Source of the DNA: Methanomicrobiales archaeon
GTDB lineage: Archaea > Halobacteriota > Methanomicrobia > Methanomicrobiales > Methanospirillaceae
Length of the DNA stretch: 43,681 bases
Direction: 5' to 3'
Assembly (NCBI GenBank): GCA_022841205.1
Contig: JALHCK010000013.1
Coordinates: forward strand, 109,331 to 153,011
Each line of letters starts with the position of its first letter. Positions within the stretch are counted from its first letter, which is position 1. Positions 6,825 to 13,972 of the stretch are shown piece after piece. The position numbers and the translations under genes were made by a program. The notes under the pieces were generated by a model. The model worked only from the letters and a program-made list of their open reading frames with translations. It did not search any database and was not told where the DNA came from.

Positions 6825-7684
6825 TCCGGCTCGCGGTGGTCAGTGGAAAAGGGGGAACCGGAAAGACGGTGGTCACCGGGGCAATTGCCCAAATCTGCAC
6901 CCGCCCGCGGGTCATGGTCGACTGCGACGTGGATGCCGCAAACCTCGAGTTGATCCTGGACCCTCATATCCTCGAACGAAAGGATTTCTATGGGATGGAA
7001 GCCGCCTTCATAGATCCCGGCATCTGCACGGCATGCGGGATCTGCAGCGATGCCTGTCGTTTCGATGCAATCCCGATAACCGACGGAACCTTCAGCGTTG
7101 ATCCAGGCCGGTGCGAGGGATGCCGGGTCTGCCGGCTGGTCTGCCCCTCAGGTGCGGTCAGCATGCAGCCCCGTGTAGTTGGCGAGATATTCTATTCACA
7201 GACTTCCTATGGGAACCTGGTGCACGCCTGCCTTATACCCGGAGCCGCGAACTCGGGGCTCCTCGTCTCGGAGATAAAGAAACTGGCGCTTTCCCGCAAC
7301 GGCGACTGCGACCTGATGCTCATCGATGGCCCACCAGGGATCGGGTGCCCCTTAATCGCAACCATCACCGGGACCGATCAGGTGCTGGTAGTGACCGAAC
7401 CGAGTGTATCAGGTCTCCACGATCTCGAACGGGTGGTCCAGGTCAGCCGGGGCCTCCGGACTCAGGTGTCAGTGGTAATCAACAAGTCCGACCTCAATTC
7501 ACGGATATCCGGGGAGATCAGGGACTTTTGCAGGGACGCTGACCTGGTGTTCAGGGGGGAGATACCCTACGATGAAACGGTCATGGAAGCGGTTAGGATG
7601 GGACGGCCGGTCACCGGGTACGATGCTCCGGCATCGGGAGCAATCAGGAGTATATGGGACAACCTGTCCCGGGAGCTGTGGTAG
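6821..7684 (+). CDS. MinD/ParA-like ATPase with inserted 2[4Fe-4S] ferredoxin (second copy)
   Basis: This is a 287-residue paralogue of the preceding protein. The Walker A motif GKGGTGKT lies near residues 9-16, VDCDVDAANLEL follows, and the two ferredoxin motifs are CTACGICSDAC and CEGCRVCRLVC, followed by MLIDGPPGIGCP. ATG 6821 was chosen because it overlaps the upstream TGA (ATGA) and is preceded by gggaggga; an upstream in-frame ATG at 6797 would lie inside the previous gene and lacks such a site. The pair lies between two NifX-like genes and a DUF134 regulator, suggesting a joint metal-cluster function. Confidence 0.87.
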   Translation: MIRLAVVSGKGGTGKTVVTGAIAQICTRPRVMVDCDVDAANLELILDPHILERKDFYGMEAAFIDPGICTACGICSDACRFDAIPITDGTFSVDPGRCEGCRVCRLVCPSGAVSMQPRVVGEIFYSQTSYGNLVHACLIPGAANSGLLVSEIKKLALSRNGDCDLMLIDGPPGIGCPLIATITGTDQVLVVTEPSVSGLHDLERVVQVSRGLRTQVSVVINKSDLNSRISGEIRDFCRDADLVFRGEIPYDETVMEAVRMGRPVTGYDAPASGAIRSIWDNLSRELW

Positions 7685-7690
7685 CAGACC

Positions 7691-8107
7691 ATGCAGGAAC
7701 GAGGGCCGGAAGGAGCAAGACGGCGGGGACGCCCACGGGTGCAGCGACGGATGGATCCCTGTGGACCGCTCCGCTGCTATGCACCGCAATGCAACACTCC
7801 TGCTGATGAAGAAACAGTTGCTATCCTCCCCGAAGAGCTTGAACTCCTGAAACTCATCGACTTAAACGGCCTTGCGCAGGAAGAGGCAAGCGCTGTCATG
7901 GGGGTTTCCCGTCGGACGGTCTGGAAAGACCTCCATGAAGCCCGGAAGAAGGTAGCCGATGCGCTCATCCACGGGAAGCGGATCGAGATTGCAGGATGCG
8001 AGCGAAGGATTGAGGGCAGGTGCCCGCAGGATACCGCGCTCTCCATGATACCCGGTGACAGGCTCTGTCGCCGGCGTCACCGGCAGGGAGAACGGAACGA
8101 CTGGTAG
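7691..8107 (+). CDS. DUF134 family predicted DNA-binding protein
   Basis: This is a 138-residue protein. Residues from about 45 to 105 match the DUF134 core: EELELLKLIDLNGLAQEEAS, then GVSRRTVWKDLHEARKKVADAL, a sigma-70 region 4-like helix-turn-helix, then GKRIEIAG. The N-terminus has the usual basic start (RRRGRPRVQRRM) and several cysteines (PCGPLRCYAPQC) that could bind a metal. DUF134 genes commonly sit next to NifX-like and MinD-like genes, as here. It probably regulates this cluster; the palindromes at 8144-8175 directly downstream are candidate binding sites. The tail beyond residue 115 (basic, Cys-containing) is not typical. Confidence 0.83.
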   Translation: MQERGPEGARRRGRPRVQRRMDPCGPLRCYAPQCNTPADEETVAILPEELELLKLIDLNGLAQEEASAVMGVSRRTVWKDLHEARKKVADALIHGKRIEIAGCERRIEGRCPQDTALSMIPGDRLCRRRHRQGERNDW

Positions 8108-8130
8108 TTCAGACGTGCCGGATACAGCAG

Positions 8131-8175
8131 ATTTATCTATTTCTACTCATATGAGTAAATAAGGCACAATGTGCC
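8131..8175 (+). promoter_or_regulatory. Promoter with two adjacent palindromes (operator candidate)
   Basis: Upstream of the DUF5320 gene, a TATA-like atttatct lies at 8131-8138. It is followed by a perfect 14-bp palindrome TACTCATATGAGTA (8144-8157) and a 13-bp palindrome GGCACAATGTGCC (8163-8175) with one central base. They fall between the predicted TATA box and the start codon at 8191, around the expected transcription start. This is a typical position for a repressor site. Confidence 0.6.
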
Positions 8176-8190
8176 AGGTGTTGAAATACA

Positions 8191-8493
8191 ATGCCAGGAT
8201 TTGATGGAACCGGCCCCCTGGGACGGGGGCCCATGACCGGGTGGCGCCGGGGCTGGTGTGTTACCGGCGCAGCACCCGTGCCGCAGCAGGGGGCGTCCCC
8301 CCAGGCGGCTGGTATAGAAACCCCGGGACAGGCTCCCGTTCAATCACAGGCCCCTCCCGCCGGGTCTGCCTGGGGACCGGGCCCTGCAGTCTACGGAAGA
8401 GGCCGCGGAGGCGCCCCCTGGGGATGCGGCAGAGGCTTTGGCAGCGGCGGCAGGCGCGGTGGAAGATTCGGGGGATGGTGCTGGAGATACTGA
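8191..8493 (+). CDS. DUF5320 family small Gly/Pro/Arg-rich protein
   Basis: This is a 100-residue protein that opens with MPGFDGTGPLGRGPMTGWRR, the typical DUF5320 beginning (MPxxDGTGPxGxGPMTG). It continues with a Pro/Ala/Gln-rich middle and a C-terminal Gly/Arg-rich tail (GRGRGGAPWGCGRGFGSGGR). The family has no established function, but members are found beside NifX-like proteins and MinD-like ATPases in anaerobes, as here. The following NifX-like gene begins 3 bases after its stop. Expression is probably controlled by the palindromes just upstream. Confidence 0.8.
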   Translation: MPGFDGTGPLGRGPMTGWRRGWCVTGAAPVPQQGASPQAAGIETPGQAPVQSQAPPAGSAWGPGPAVYGRGRGGAPWGCGRGFGSGGRRGGRFGGWCWRY

Positions 8494-8496
8494 TCC

Positions 8497-8853
8497 ATGG
8501 ACGGCAAGGTGAAACCGACAACAAAACGGATCGCCATCGCAGCTGATGGATCCGGTGTTTCCTCGCACTTCGGCCACTGCGAGAGGTACGTGATCTACCA
8601 TATCAGGGGCCAGGAGATCGTGCATAATGAACATATCGTCAGTCCCGGGCATGAGCCCGGAAAACTACCACGGATGCTGGCCTCGTGCGGGATAACGCAT
8701 GTACTTGCCGGTGGAATGGGAATGAAGGCGGTGCGGCTCTTTGAAGAGCAGGGTATCGGCGTCATTCTCGGAATACAGGGCTCGGTTGACGAGGTTGCAC
8801 TCTCCTTTGCTGAGGACCGGATTGTACCCGGCAAAAGCTTGTGCGACCACTGA
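8497..8853 (+). CDS. NifX-type dinitrogenase iron-molybdenum cofactor domain protein (second)
   Basis: This is a 118-residue protein of the same family as the product of 5623-5958. Its features include RIAIAADGSGVSSHFGHCERY near the N-terminus (a conserved FGHCERY-type site) and THVLAGGMGMKAVRLFEEQGI near the C-terminus. The first eight residues precede the family core, so the true start may be a few codons later. It forms a two-gene unit with the DUF5320 gene and is followed by a hairpin-plus-T-run terminator. It is probably a carrier or sensor of iron-sulfur clusters. Confidence 0.85.
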   Translation: MDGKVKPTTKRIAIAADGSGVSSHFGHCERYVIYHIRGQEIVHNEHIVSPGHEPGKLPRMLASCGITHVLAGGMGMKAVRLFEEQGIGVILGIQGSVDEVALSFAEDRIVPGKSLCDH

Positions 8854-8873
8854 TCCCCCGTTCATTTTTTATG

Positions 8874-8904
8874 GCTTTTCTCCCTGGAAAAGCAGGCCTT
8901 TTTT
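8874..8904 (+). terminator. Hairpin terminator after the NifX-like gene
   Basis: A 7-bp stem GCTTTTC (8874-8880) pairs with GAAAAGC (8887-8893) across a 6-base loop, followed by aggcc and a run of six T at 8899-8904. It lies 20 bases after the stop at 8853. Confidence 0.65.
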
Positions 8905-8978
8905 GATTTTGGTCCCATGCCGGGCGTGGCAGTGATTCCTGATCAACGGGCCAGGAAAACAATCCGAGGAGCGATATT

Positions 8979-10130
8979 CTACCTGCTTACCATCCGCTGC
9001 ACGAGCGACATTATCCCCGGTTTTCCAGGTCTTCGCGGCCCTGGTGCCGGCGCTTCCAGGCCAAATCCTTCCTGCATCTCCCGGTTGAGCCGCCCGGTGA
9101 TCTCGTCAAATATCCTCCTGTAGGCGATACAGTGAGGATCGACCCCGTTTATCTTGCCGCCGGTCGGGACCATGGCATTGTAGGGGCAGCCCCCCCTGCA
9201 GTAGCGGATATGCCTGCATTCTTTACAGTGGGAATCGACAAACGCTTTAAACTGGTCCATACGTTTCCAAGCATCGGAGCGGGCGAGGTCATCACGCGTG
9301 GGATGATCGTATACCGAGCCCATCACCCATTCCGGCATCCCGACAAACCGGTAACATGGGTAGATATCTCCATCAGGGCCGACTGCAAACGTGGTGCCCA
9401 TGCAGTCGGCAAAGGTACAGACCGTGCCATGGCGGACCAGCACGCACTTGACCAGGTCACTGATGTTCATGATCTCGATCCCGTTGGGATGCTCGAGTGA
9501 CTGGTCCAGCAAATATACGAGCAGTTCACCGTATTCAAAAGGACTGAGGGCATAGGGTTCCGGGCTCCTGTTTCGCAGGGACGGGAGCGCAGGGTGAAGC
9601 TTGAGGGTGTACCCCCTGCTGTTGAAAAAATTGTAGACCTCCTCCCGCGACCGGGCCGATTGTGCAGTGAACGTGCAGATGAATCTAACCCGGAGACCGT
9701 GGGCTTTTGCGATCGCGCAGCCCTGCATGGTCTTTTCGAAGTAACCCTCCCCCCGCTGCATATCGTTGATCTCCATCGGTCCATCGATGCTCGTTCCGAT
9801 CGGGACACGGTACTCTGCAAAGATACCGGCAATTTCCGGGGTCATAAGCCAGAGGTTGGTCTGGATGGCAAATTCCGGCTTCATCCCCCGGAGGCCGCCG
9901 GACAGGAGCGGTAAAGCCTGCCGGTAGAACTCAGCACCGGCAAGCAGAGGTTCTCCGCCATGAAACGTGAATGTGACCCTTTTGTCAGGGAACTGCCGGA
10001 GCCATTCCACAACCTCCCCAACCACTTCGATGTCCATGATCGGGGATCCCGGTTCCGAACTCCAGCAATACCGGCAGCGGGCCGGGCAACCCAGTGTCGG
10101 GATCAGCATCACGTGGAAGGGGTTCTTCAT
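8979..10130 (-). CDS. SPASM-domain radical SAM protein, putative peptide/protein modifier
   Basis: This is a 383-residue protein. The radical SAM motif CPARCRYC (Cys15/19/22) lies in an anaerobic-sulfatase-maturase-like context (TFHGGEPLLAG; GTSIDGP). The C-terminal SPASM-type cysteines occur in FADCMGTTFAVGPDGDIYPCYRF, then HCKECRHIRYCRGGCPYN and DPHC, giving two auxiliary [4Fe-4S] clusters. It fits a methanogen family I know as Mhun_1560-type putative peptide-modifying enzymes (name from memory). The substrate is unknown; there is no obvious Cys-rich precursor gene alongside. It lies 240 bp downstream of mcrA on the same strand, so McrA, which carries several modified residues, is one possible target. 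Confidence 0.82.
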   Translation of the reverse strand: MKNPFHVMLIPTLGCPARCRYCWSSEPGSPIMDIEVVGEVVEWLRQFPDKRVTFTFHGGEPLLAGAEFYRQALPLLSGGLRGMKPEFAIQTNLWLMTPEIAGIFAEYRVPIGTSIDGPMEINDMQRGEGYFEKTMQGCAIAKAHGLRVRFICTFTAQSARSREEVYNFFNSRGYTLKLHPALPSLRNRSPEPYALSPFEYGELLVYLLDQSLEHPNGIEIMNISDLVKCVLVRHGTVCTFADCMGTTFAVGPDGDIYPCYRFVGMPEWVMGSVYDHPTRDDLARSDAWKRMDQFKAFVDSHCKECRHIRYCRGGCPYNAMVPTGGKINGVDPHCIAYRRIFDEITGRLNREMQEGFGLEAPAPGPRRPGKPGIMSLVQRMVSR

Positions 10131-10327
10131 TGCTCAGTAGGTGTGTTCCATCCGCACCGGCATTATGGCTTCCGATTATGGCATACGTACCAGCCGGGAG
10201 TGGAACCTGGCAGTGCCATTTTCATTTTATGGACAGTTGCAAGACTACAATGGATTCTTAACCCGGCCACATCATGAAGGCTGGCGTACCTGGACTGCGA
10301 CACCGTTGGCAACAGGTAAACACGTTG

Positions 10328-10352
10328 TTAAAAAACAGCCATAAAAAAAGAA
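10328..10352 (-). terminator. Oligo-T terminator after mcrA
   Basis: On the minus strand, just past the mcrA stop, two T-runs (TTTTTTT then, seven bases later, TTTTTT) occur without a strong hairpin. This is the usual archaeal termination signal. The remaining sequence to 10131 shows no gene I can support; it should hold the promoter of the SPASM radical SAM gene. A 20-codon minus-strand frame at 10163-10225 is discussed in the findings. Confidence 0.55.
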
Positions 10353-10370
10353 AGTGGGGGTAGTCCCGGT

Positions 10371-12077
10371 TTACCGGGCAGGGATGATCAGGGAGCGCTC
10401 TCCGGCGGGCATGAACTCGCGGATGGCACCCTTTGCGAACTCACGCCTGGGCTCGGCGAAGTCGAACTTGAGCGAGGGGTCGGCGAAGCAGATCTTGATC
10501 AGCGGGTTGAGCGACCAGGCATCTCCGCGTCCGAAGTGAGCACCGCCGACGATAGCGGCGTACTCTCCCTGGTGTCCGACGTTCATGGCGTAGTTCGGGT
10601 AGTTCGGTCCGCGGAATTCTCCGATTGCACCCTCGTCCGGCCGGACGGAGAGTGAATTGGTCGAACCGCACTGGTCCTGCAGGTCGTAGCCGAAGAACCC
10701 GAGCCGTGACCAGCCTTCCTTGTGCAGGAGCATGCACAGGTACCAGCCGTTCAGTCCGGCGTTCGAGTTCCCTGTACCGATAGAACAGGTCAGACCGCAG
10801 GCAGCGGCGAGCACACCGGCACGCTGGGAACCGCCGAAGTGGTCCTCCATGAGGGTCGGGAACTGCTCGTACTGCTCCATACCGTTCAGGGCGACCTCGG
10901 TTGCCAGGTCGTTGACGACTTCCTGGGTTGCCTTGATCTTGTCCTTCTCGTTCGGGTTCTGCCAGTCGACTTTGTACTTCTGCTTGATGTAGTCCATACC
11001 GTAGTAGGTGTATTCATCAAGGATGTTGTCGGTATAGGCGGCGGTGGCGTACTGGGTGAATCCGACACCACCGGACATGTAGGACCCAAGCCAGATCTGG
11101 TCAAACAGCATGACTCCGGCACCGACGACCTCGAGCGAGGCGCGGGCAGGGTCGTGCGGGTACTTCCTATCTCCCTGGATCATGTCGGCGAAGTGTCCGA
11201 ACTTGATGCCTCCGGGCTCGTTCGGGCCACGGGCACGGCGGGCGGGCAGGATGTCTGCCATCTGGATAACCCCGGCGTGCTTTGCGGCGAATGCCAGGTC
11301 GGCGACAGCGGCTTCACCGGCGCACATGCGGTAGGCACCGATGAAGGACATACCGAGCTGCATCGCAGACCAGCGGGAGGTGGTTCCACCATCACAGGTC
11401 CTCGAGACGATGGTCGGGATATGGATGGCCTGCCAGAGGGACTTGCCGACAGCTGCCTTGAGCTGGGCGGCCTGCTTGGCCGGGAAGAGCTTGTCGACGT
11501 TGATCACGAACTGGGGCTCGAGCGAGTCCATCATCTCTTCGTCGCCGGTAAAGACTTTACAGTAACAGTCGTCGACCAGGCCGGGATGGGTCTCGACCAT
11601 GTGCTCCTGGACCACGGCTGCACCGGGCATGGCGTGGTTGAGCACGTGGAGGTACTCGTTGATGGTCTCGGGAGTCACTTCCTTGCCCAGACGCTTCTGC
11701 AGGGTCTGGTGGGCAAGGTCCATGTTGACGATGATGGTCCTCCTGATGTCGTCCCACATCTGCTGCATGGCAGCGTTGTTGACGAAGTGAAGGTCGTCGC
11801 CCTCTACGAACACGCCGGTCCTCGAGACTTCGTAGGTCATCAGCTGGCGCTGTCCGAGCGGGATACCACCGAGGTGGCAGCGGACGGGGTCATACATGGA
11901 GATGCCACGGGCCATCGCCATCTTCTTCCCAGAATCGACGAACTCCCTCTTCCTCGGGGACTGCTTCAGGCCCTCGCGTGCATAGAGCACGTTCGTGGAC
12001 TGGGGGTCCTCGGCGAACTTCTCCTTCAGGGACGACAGGAACATCTTCTGGGTTCTCTCGATTTTTGCTTTTGCCAT
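10371..12077 (-). CDS. mcrA: Methyl-coenzyme M reductase subunit alpha
   Basis: This is the 568-residue catalytic subunit of MCR, which makes methane and CoM-S-S-CoB from methyl-CoM and coenzyme B using nickel F430. Visible key sites, by alignment with the well-studied enzyme: Gln157 (axial nickel ligand, AVVQEHMVE), His267 (methyl-His site), Arg281 (methyl-Arg site, in PARRARGPNEPGG), Phe340/Tyr343 (active site, GVGFTQY), Gln418 (methyl-Gln site, GGSQRA), and FFGYDLQDQC at 461-470 with Gly463 (thioglycine site), Asp468 and Cys470. All modifiable residues are present. ATG 12077 was chosen because MAKAKIERTQKMF is the family start; a longer frame to 12140 would run into mcrG. It is the last gene of mcrBDCGA. 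Confidence 0.98.
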   Translation of the reverse strand: MAKAKIERTQKMFLSSLKEKFAEDPQSTNVLYAREGLKQSPRKREFVDSGKKMAMARGISMYDPVRCHLGGIPLGQRQLMTYEVSRTGVFVEGDDLHFVNNAAMQQMWDDIRRTIIVNMDLAHQTLQKRLGKEVTPETINEYLHVLNHAMPGAAVVQEHMVETHPGLVDDCYCKVFTGDEEMMDSLEPQFVINVDKLFPAKQAAQLKAAVGKSLWQAIHIPTIVSRTCDGGTTSRWSAMQLGMSFIGAYRMCAGEAAVADLAFAAKHAGVIQMADILPARRARGPNEPGGIKFGHFADMIQGDRKYPHDPARASLEVVGAGVMLFDQIWLGSYMSGGVGFTQYATAAYTDNILDEYTYYGMDYIKQKYKVDWQNPNEKDKIKATQEVVNDLATEVALNGMEQYEQFPTLMEDHFGGSQRAGVLAAACGLTCSIGTGNSNAGLNGWYLCMLLHKEGWSRLGFFGYDLQDQCGSTNSLSVRPDEGAIGEFRGPNYPNYAMNVGHQGEYAAIVGGAHFGRGDAWSLNPLIKICFADPSLKFDFAEPRREFAKGAIREFMPAGERSLIIPAR

Positions 12078-12082
12078 GTCAA

Positions 12083-12847
12083 TCACTCCTCCGGCATGAA
12101 TCCGTATTTTGTCCTCAGCGCGTGGATGCGCTGGACCCATTCAAGACCTTCAGCATCGTCGCGCCAGGCAACGCCACCGAGCGAGTGGTATATGGTCGTG
12201 TGCGCCTTGAGCCACTTCTCATCCTGAGGCTTGCCGGCCTTGACTTCCTTGTCGAGAGGCTCGCCGATCTGGTTCTTGACGTACTTGACCATGTTGGCTT
12301 TCTTGTCGAGGACGAACCTCTGGAGCATGTCGAACATCATCCCGTTCTCATCCAGGCGAAGCGAGTGCCCGTGAACGGTAGCACCGCGGATACCCGTACG
12401 GGCTGAGTCAAAGAGCTCGGTATTGACCAGTTCCTTGGCGTACTTCTCGAGGTCACGCTCGCGGCACTCCACGATCTGACGGCCGGACAGGGTTCCCGGG
12501 TCTATCCCGCGGAAACGGTAGGACTCGAGGTAGGACCTCAGGTAGGGGTGGGTGGGTGCAAAGAACATCGAGTCGGTGAACTGGATGTAGCGTACACGGT
12601 CACCGGCCTTGGCACCATCGGTCGGGGTGACCATCTTCCTGACCGGGCAGTCGGGTTCCTGCTGCTCTGCGAGCGGCGGGTGGGCGGTCGGGTATGCTGC
12701 ACCAGGCGCCCGGTGTCCCATGAGCAGGACGATATCCTCGTCCGACAGGTCACGCATCTTCTCCAGCTTATAGGCCGGGTTCATGTACTTGCGCCGGTTA
12801 TCGGCAACAACTGTGGACCCTGGCCCAAACTGTGGTTTGTATGCCAT
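12083..12847 (-). CDS. mcrG: Methyl-coenzyme M reductase subunit gamma
   Basis: This is a 254-residue subunit of the alpha2-beta2-gamma2 MCR hexamer. Family motifs include MAYKPQFGPGSTVVADNRRKYMNP at the start, DEDIVLLMGHRAPG and the C-terminal SLGGVAWRDDAEGLEW. McrG contributes residues to the coenzyme F430 and substrate channel. It lies 4 bases after mcrC and 5 bases before mcrA, whose ribosome binding site (ggagg) overlaps the end of mcrG. Its length is normal. Confidence 0.97.
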   Translation of the reverse strand: MAYKPQFGPGSTVVADNRRKYMNPAYKLEKMRDLSDEDIVLLMGHRAPGAAYPTAHPPLAEQQEPDCPVRKMVTPTDGAKAGDRVRYIQFTDSMFFAPTHPYLRSYLESYRFRGIDPGTLSGRQIVECRERDLEKYAKELVNTELFDSARTGIRGATVHGHSLRLDENGMMFDMLQRFVLDKKANMVKYVKNQIGEPLDKEVKAGKPQDEKWLKAHTTIYHSLGGVAWRDDAEGLEWVQRIHALRTKYGFMPEE

Positions 12848-12851
12848 TTTT

Positions 12852-13481
12852 TTATCTCTCCTGTGTTTTTATCAGTCTCATCACTGCACGAATGACTTCC
12901 GCCATCTTCTCCCGGGTTGGCGTCTGCCCCCGGGTGACACCGCTGACGATTGCCATGACCGTCCCTTTTGTCTTTACCTTGTCGGGAGGGGGCATCACCA
13001 TAGCGGTTTTCACTCCTTCTTTTGCAAAGTCCTCGAAGTCGACCGGAGCCTGGGACACCACTACCGCCATCACGTCGCACCGCTCGAGGATGTAACGCAC
13101 CTTGTGCACCACGTGTGAGCGGACGTTTCCATGGTGGAGGATGGCTACCCGGTGCTTTTCGATCTGCTGGATCTCCTTCTCCGTGAGACCGAAGTATGCG
13201 CCGAGCACGGCACCGCCGATATTGGTCGCATCGGGAGGCACACCGCTCCCTGCATTCAGGACCAGGGTGCTGATGGAGTACTCGACCCCCTGTTGCCGGA
13301 GTGCCGAGGTGATATCGCACACGGGCTTGGTGACGTGGCGCCGTCCCGGGGACATGCCGACCACGATGACATCGGGGTATCGGCACTCCGAGATGGTTCC
13401 CCGCTGGGCGATCCCACCGCCCTTTCCCATTCCCATTGCTTCCCGGCAATCGACAACCTGGGTGACGCGTCCCATCGGCAT
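12852..13481 (-). CDS. mcrC: Methyl-coenzyme M reductase operon protein C
   Basis: This is a 209-residue accessory protein encoded in most mcr operons. Motifs: VVDCREAMGMGKGGGIAQRGT near the N-terminus, IVVGMSPGRRHVTKPVC and LNAGSGVPPDATNIGGA in the middle. McrC was reported as part of the ATP-dependent MCR activation complex that reduces nickel F430. It is not a subunit of the purified enzyme. It lies between mcrD and mcrG, with 2-base and 4-base gaps. The start may be ATG 13481 or the in-frame ATG six bases later. Confidence 0.95.
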   Translation of the reverse strand: MPMGRVTQVVDCREAMGMGKGGGIAQRGTISECRYPDVIVVGMSPGRRHVTKPVCDITSALRQQGVEYSISTLVLNAGSGVPPDATNIGGAVLGAYFGLTEKEIQQIEKHRVAILHHGNVRSHVVHKVRYILERCDVMAVVVSQAPVDFEDFAKEGVKTAMVMPPPDKVKTKGTVMAIVSGVTRGQTPTREKMAEVIRAVMRLIKTQER

Positions 13482-13483
13482 AA

Positions 13484-13954
13484 CTACTTGGTTCCCTGGA
13501 TGATGATCGGACCGGACCTGCTTCCCGGGTCGGTGATTCCAACAATGGCTTTATCGGCATCGGGCCCGTATTTCGCAAAGTCCACAATCGTTGGCTCGGT
13601 CTTCATGAACCTGCCTTCCTTGAAGGAGTAACTCATCGTGGTGAACGCCTCGTCGCATGCAGCCTTGATCTTCGGGATATATTCCTCGTTCTCAAGCTCA
13701 AGCAGCACGTTTCCAACGTGCACCTGGAGTTCAACCTCCTGTCCTCCTATCCTGATGGTCCTGCGCATGACGTGGGGGTTTTCTATTCCCCGGGCCGGAC
13801 CATAGGGGATGACTGCGGGGAGACGGGGGCCGTTCAACACGACCCTCCTTATACCCCCCACTGCGATGATCAGGTTCATCAGCCGTTCCGTTGTCTCCGG
13901 GTTCATCAGACGCTCGGAGACGATCCTGACTTGAGGGTATTCGGCGTATGTCAT
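13484..13954 (-). CDS. mcrD: Methyl-coenzyme M reductase operon protein D
   Basis: This is a 156-residue accessory protein of the mcr operon. Characteristic stretches are VRIVSERLMNPETTERLMNLI, VVLNGPRLPAVIPYGPARGI and VGNVLLELE. McrD associates with MCR subunits and is thought to help assembly or cofactor insertion rather than catalysis. It follows mcrB by 18 bases and precedes mcrC by 2. Confidence 0.95.
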   Translation of the reverse strand: MTYAEYPQVRIVSERLMNPETTERLMNLIIAVGGIRRVVLNGPRLPAVIPYGPARGIENPHVMRRTIRIGGQEVELQVHVGNVLLELENEEYIPKIKAACDEAFTTMSYSFKEGRFMKTEPTIVDFAKYGPDADKAIVGITDPGSRSGPIIIQGTK

Positions 13955-13972
13955 TCTATCCTGGCTTGTGTT

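Noticed and set aside
5623..8853. Nitrogen fixation gene cluster
   Set aside because: NifX-like domains occur twice, but there are no nifH, nifD, nifK, nifE, nifN or nifB genes; the ferredoxin-containing ATPases are MinD-like, not NifH.
10141..10344. A 67-codon plus-strand frame in the gap between the SPASM radical SAM gene and mcrA
   Set aside because: It runs through the T-run terminator of mcrA in antisense, with no ribosome binding site and no family likeness.
10722..12227. A 501-codon open frame on the plus strand opposite mcrA and the end of mcrG
   Set aside because: It is the antisense shadow of a highly biased, GC-rich gene; its product has no recognisable domain, and mcrA on the other strand is certain.
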